NCBI GenBank assembly: GCA_029962745.1
Contig: CM057166.1
Location: 1,486,574-1,550,573 of the forward strand
Direction of reading: 5' to 3'
DNA: 64,000 nucleotides
From: Echinometra lucunter
Taxonomy: Eukaryota; Echinodermata; Echinoidea; Camarodonta; Echinometridae
Made by a program: the position numbers and the translations under genes
The notes under the pieces: model-generated
The model's database searches: none
Seen by the model: only the letters and a program-made list of their open reading frames with translations
What the model was told of the DNA's origin: nothing
Shown: positions 59,562-64,000 of the stretch, in pieces
How positions within the stretch are numbered: position 1 is the first letter of the stretch
Layout: the number at the start of each line of letters is the position of its first letter

Positions 59562-60066
59562 CTGACTGCCGCCACCTAGCTGACTGCCGCCACCTAGCTG
59601 ACTGCCGCCACCTAGCTGACTGCCGCCACCTAGCTGACTGCCGCCACCTAGCTGACTGCCGCCACCTAGCTGACTGCCGCCACCTAGCTGACTGCCGCCA
59701 CCTAGCTGACTGCCGCCACCTAGCTGACTGCCGCCACCTAGCTGACTGCCGCCACCTAGCTGACTGCCGCCACCTAGCTGACTGCCGCCACCTAGCTGAC
59801 TGCCGCCACCTAGCTGACTGCCGCCACCTAGCCTGACTGCCGCCACCTAGCTGACTGCCGCCACCTAGCTGACTGCCGCCACCTAGCTGACTGCCGCCAC
59901 CTAGCTGACTGCCGCCACCTAGCTGACTGCCGCCACCTAGCTGACTGCCGCCACCTAGCTGACTGCCGCCACCTAGCTGACTGCCGCCACCTAGCTGACT
60001 GCCGCCACCTAGCTGACTGCCGCCACCTAGCTGACTGCCGCCACCTAGCTGACTGCCGCCACCTAG
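59562..60066. repeat. 18-bp minisatellite, 28 units
   Basis: The unit CTGACTGCCGCCACCTAG is repeated about 28 times with almost no variation. One extra C near 59831 shifts register once. Long frames across it (LADCRH, LGGGSQ or RWRQSA repeats) arise because 18 is divisible by three and are not evidence for protein. There are no spacers, so it is not a CRISPR array. Confidence 0.97.
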
Positions 60067-62010
60067 GGGCGGGGCAAGGTATAGGCCAGTGAACCAGCTG
60101 AGGATGTCTGCTGGAGGAGGGGGTGTAGCCAGAGGCGGGACATGGTATAGGTCAGCAAACTGGCTGAGGATGTCTGCTGGGGAGGGGGGTGTGGCACTCG
60201 CTGAATGCCGCCACAAAGGCTTAGTCTAGTTCTGGACGTATTAATTCATCTCTCTCCACCTCTCTGTTACCCGTACCCTCCGTGCGTCCGGCCGGTTCAC
60301 AGTGTGAAGGCCACTGATTCACTCTCCCCGCAAATTCACCTTCTTTGAAAAAATATAAAAAATGTTTAGGGAAAGTGAATGAGTGGACGTCGCGCCATTA
60401 ACGATGATTCGCATCGGGAATGAGTATGGTTTATGATTATGTTCATGCACGGGTCAGGAAAAAAAATACTACATACGTCCAGATCTAGACTACCTAGGGC
60501 TAGGCAAAGGCCCTAGACAAGTGGCGGCAAACACCTAGCTGAATACCGCCACCTAGGGGCGGGGCATTATATAGGACAGCGAACTGGCTGAGCAGGTCTG
60601 CTGGGAAGGGGGTGTGTCACTCGCTAACCACCGTCCAGGAAAGGGTCAGGCAAAGGGCCTAGACAAGTGGCACCAGTCACCGAGCTGACTGCTGCCACCT
60701 AGGGGCGGGGCAAGGTAAAGGCCAGCGAACTGGCTGAGGGTGTCTGCTGGGGAGGGGAGGGGATGGTTGTTGGTTTTTGTTGATGAACAGTTAATTCTAC
60801 TATTATCACCAAAGCTAAGGGTTTCATTCTTTTGATAAATTAAGTATATCATATACAGTGAAGTTTTGATAATACGAATATATTCGTTCAGCTTTATCTC
60901 TCTTTTTTTTCTCATTTTCCCCTCATTTTTTTAACGAAAAAAAAAATGAAATAAAAAGATATATGGTTTCATGCCAGGTTACCAAATCCTGTCAGTTCTA
61001 GGGCAGCACCGTCCAGACAAACCTGCTTGTGAAAGTACGACGGCTTTTCGTAAATATTTACTATATGTCTCTCGAGTGCAGACAGGGGGCTACCTTTGAG
61101 ATACCTTGATATTTAGAAACTCGAGAAGAAAGAAAAGGCGTTTTTTTTCTTCTTCCTGTGCTTCTGTTGTTGTTGTTTTCTTCTTCTTCTTCTTCTTCTT
61201 CTTCTTCTTCTTCTTCTTCTTCTTCTTCTTCTTCTTCTTCTTCTTCTTCTTCTTCTTCTTCTTCTTCTTCTTCTTCTTCTTCTTCTTCTACTTCTTCTTA
61301 ATTATTATTATTATTTTTTGTCTGAAAATAAAGAGATAGATCTCTTCCGAGTAAATTCTTGCAGGATTTTTCAGCTTTGTTGCCCAAACAGCAACCTTGA
61401 GCAATTTGCATAATTGCATAAATCTGTATGCATACAGGTTATACAGCGCAAAGACAAATTACACAGAATGTGTAAACTGAAATACTGACTAATTGTGTAA
61501 GTGCGCTGATACGGAACTCTAATAGTGTTGCCCATCTCGTGCATGCAACCTGTGATAAAACGAAAGGACCTCAATACACATAATCAGATATGGATGAACA
61601 TGTAATTAGGGGTTTTGTGGGACATGGAAATCATTTCAGTGTTATTTTTACAACTAGAAATCACGCTTTTATACTAAGAATCATGTTAATATCAACGTGC
61701 TTATCTGTGAACAATTACTGTGAGTGTATTTCTTGCTCCTACAGTTTGTCGCCCCAAAAAATACGATGGGCCTATAAATATCGATAACGAAAGACTGACT
61801 GCCGCCACCTAATGCAAGCGTATTAACCGGCTGAAGACGTCTGCTGAGGAGGGCTGTGGCACTGGCTGATTGCTGCCACCTATAGCTAGCTGACTTCCGC
61901 CACCAAGGGGCTGGGCAAGCTGTAGGTATAGGCCAGTGAACCGCCTGGGAATGTCTTCTGTGTAGGAGGAGGGTTTGGGACTGGCTGATCGACTGCCGCC
62001 ATGTACCTAA
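60067..62010. repeat. Degenerate outliers of the 18-bp minisatellite with a longer G-rich unit
   Basis: Isolated GCTGA.T.CCGCCACCTAG-like units at about 60205, 60537, 60683, 61797, 61868, 61890 and 61990 are each followed by a longer block (GGGGCGGGGCAAGGTATAGG..CAG.GAAC.GGCTGAGGATGTCTGCTGG). This points to an older higher-order unit of which the 28-copy array is a recent local expansion. The intervening sequence is AT-rich and unassigned. Confidence 0.75.
61179..61298. repeat. (CTT)n microsatellite
   Basis: Nearly 40 perfect CTT units. The poly-Phe frame is an artefact. Confidence 0.97.
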
Positions 62011-62039
62011 GAAAAAAAATCCCTCCCACTCTTCTCTTT

Positions 62040-62470
62040 TAATAATATTTGGTACATAAACTGCGTTTTATTGTTGCAGGTCAAGACGGGCACAATCGTG
62101 TTTAAGGCGATGTTAAGTTCCCTTTTGGCGAGTGGGCGTAGCGAGTGAGCGAAAAAACACTTTTTGAACAAAAAAAATTATCTTTGGTACATAAACTGGG
62201 TTTTATTGTTGCAGGTCAGGGGCTGGCACAGTCGTGTTTAAGGTGACGTTAATTCCATTTGGGCGAGCGAGCATAGCGTAAATTCCATTTTAGCAAGCGC
62301 GTGTAGCTAGCAGCGAAACCAAAAAACAAAACACAAAACAAAACACTTCTCTTTTGATAATAATTGGTACACAAAATGGGTTTCATTACTGCAGGTCGGG
62401 TTCGGGCATAATCGTTTTTAAGGTGACGTTTATTCCATTTTCCTTCTCTTTTAATAATATTTGGTTCACA
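62040..62470. repeat. Local tandem unit upstream of the hAT element
   Basis: Three to four degenerate units of about 150 bp share TTTTAATAATATTTGGTACATAAACTG.GTTT.ATTGTTGCAGGTC-like sequence (pieces at about 62038, 62180, 62350, 62447), ATCGTGTTTAAGG.GA.GTTAA and GCGAGTG.GCGTAGCGAG. Non-coding. Confidence 0.7.
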
Positions 62471-62478
62471 ACTGTACT

Positions 62479-63880
62479 CAGTGACGTAACAACCGGGGGG
62501 GGGGCCGGGGGGCATGCAGAGTGCCCCCCTGAAGGATTTCAGCGGGAAAATCCACCAAACCACCGGGAAAAAATGAAAGGAAGGGAAAGGAAGGAAAAAG
62601 GAAAGGAGAAAGGGAAAGGAAGAAGAAGAAAGGAAAAGAAAGAAGGAGAAAGGGAAAGAAAGGAGAAAGGGAAAGGAAGAAGGAGAAAGGGAAAGAAAAA
62701 AGGAGAAAGGGGAGAAAGAAGAAGAAGAAGAGAGAGAGAGAGAGAGGGAAAAGAGGGAAAGAAAAAAAAAGAGAAGAAAGCAAAGTGAAACAAAAGAAAT
62801 GAGGGAAAATTTAGTACCAAAACCCGGGAGTTTCCGGGGGCTCCCCCGCAGTGTCTTTCCCTGTAGACCCCCATCAGGGGCCCTAAGCCAGAACCCTGGG
62901 ACCCACCCGCTAAGGGCTTCACAGCAAGCAACTCGCAGTGCGGGCTCACCTCCGCATATTCTATTTCTAGACTTAGTTACCGGGAAATTTTCGGCTCTGC
63001 CCCCTCCCCGAAAACAGGCAGAGAATTACACCACTGATTCTAGGCTTACTTACCGGGAAATTTTTGCCTATGCATATGCCTCCCCCCCCCACCCCATAAC
63101 AAGCAGAAAGCGTAAGAAGAGCGGGAACTGACAGCAAAAAAACGCTGGAGCTTCCGCGCTTTGCACGGGAGGGGGAAACTCCCCCCCTCCCTGCACCCCC
63201 CCCCCTAGGGAGCACTACCGTCCTCCTAAAATGAAACCCACATCGCAGAAGATAGACTTTATTATTTACCGACAACTAATCAAAGAAACGTCGGGGGAAA
63301 ACTCCCACCTCCCTGCACCTTCCCCTCTAGGGAGCACTACATTGGCGTAAATTTCAGGGGGTAGGGGGATCTATCACCCCCACTTGGGGGAGAGGGGGGA
63401 TGGTGTGTACAAAATCCCCCCCCCCCCCCATGCAGACACACTTTTTAAGGAAGAAAATATATTTCAATTAATCAGTAAGTAAAAATTCTGAATATCTATC
63501 ATAAACAACCATTATATTTTAGAATTTCTATTTGAAAATGCTATTGAAAACAAAAAAGTGGTTATTTTTGGCTCGTTCGCTTTGCTCGCTCGTCAAAATC
63601 TTAGGATTTCCATCCGAAAATACGATTAAAATTGAGAAAAGTGGTTATTTTTTGGCTCGCTCGCTTCGCTCGCTCGCAAAATAGGTATGAAAATGTGTGT
63701 GACAGGGAAAAAAAATCGTTAAAAAGGTTTTTCAACCCCCACTCCTCAAATTGGATTTACTACTACCGTCCTCCTAAAATGCAGTCCTAGCTACTCCACA
63801 GATTCTAGACATAGACTAGTTACCGGGAAATTTTTGGCTCTGCCCCCCCCCCCCGATAACAGGTACCTGTTACGCCCCTG
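62479..63880. mobile_element. 1.4-kb hAT-type non-autonomous element
   Basis: An exact 8-bp duplication ACTGTACT flanks it (62471-62478 and 63881-63888). Ends CAGTGACGTAACA and TGTTACGCCCCTG are inverted repeats with two mismatches. The interior has a purine-rich GAAAGG tract (62565-62790), three degenerate copies of a GATTCTAGACTTAGTTACCG unit (about 62965, 63037, 63800), poly-C runs and GCTCGCTTCGCTCGCTCG clusters (63570-63680). No transposase is encoded. Confidence 0.88.
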
Positions 63881-64000
63881 ACTGTACTGCAGAACACAAA
63901 CAATATGCGATGTTTATCCTATAGCGGCTAGAAAGCGGTTCGAGCCAGCGAAAAGTTTGAGATTTGTCATTTCATATTAGAAAATTTCTAATTGCCCACC

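Noticed and set aside
59562..60066. CRISPR-like array
   Set aside because: Units are contiguous with no unique spacers, and the window is eukaryotic.
59346..60216. Long open frames with LGGGSQ, LADCRH or RWRQSA repeats
   Set aside because: All three arise from reading an 18-bp minisatellite in different frames; none has unique coding sequence.
61106..61339. Poly-Phe open frame
   Set aside because: (CTT)n microsatellite.
62354..62949. Lys/Glu/Arg-rich or Phe/Leu/Ser-rich frames
   Set aside because: They come from the purine tract inside the non-autonomous hAT element; the same reasoning applies to 55019-55289.

Overview
The window is animal nuclear DNA. Its genes are split into many short exons with GT-AG introns, the introns are AT-rich and full of simple repeats, and transposable elements are dense and diverse. 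I see no bacterial operon, CRISPR array or rRNA. The encoded proteins (VPS11, CCDC50) resemble deuterostome versions, and a DIRS element, many foldback elements and very high allele-like divergence would fit a sea urchin or other marine invertebrate. That species guess is inference. The scaffold is three contigs joined by two 500-N gaps: contig 1 (1-27860), contig 2 (28361-47420) and contig 3 (47921-64000).

Contig 1 carries the 5' half of VPS11 on the minus strand (14 coding exons, 476 codons, running off the left edge). A head-to-head coiled-coil protein gene lies on the plus strand (23748 into the first gap). The coiled-coil gene holds a textbook U12-type AT-AC intron. VPS11 intron 10 carries a 5.47-kb DIRS-type tyrosine-recombinase retrotransposon with inverted terminal repeats, an internal complementary region and decayed ORFs.

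Contig 2 is a second, diverged copy of the same locus: VPS11 exons 1-10 and the first exons of the coiled-coil gene, in the same order. It lacks the DIRS insertion and so gives the exact empty site. It also lacks a TTAA foldback element, has its own ~470-bp insertion, and carries about 5.7 kb of unrelated DNA with protein-kinase remnants between the two genes. The coding differences I noticed between the copies are synonymous. The simplest reading is an unmerged alternative haplotype placed in tandem by scaffolding; a real recent tandem duplication is the alternative.

Contig 3 begins with a LINE 3' end and contains the first exons of CCDC50 (minus strand), with a possible alternative first exon. 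It is otherwise repeat-dominated: two hAT-type non-autonomous elements with exact 8-bp target duplications, a TIR element family shared with contig 2, a ~200-bp array punctuated by a CGCTCG-type motif, a tandem unit with tRNA-like segments, and an 18-bp minisatellite of 28 units. VPS11 is a core subunit of the HOPS/CORVET endolysosomal tethering complexes and CCDC50 is a ubiquitin-binding coiled-coil protein. The genes here are unrelated neighbours, not a pathway cluster.
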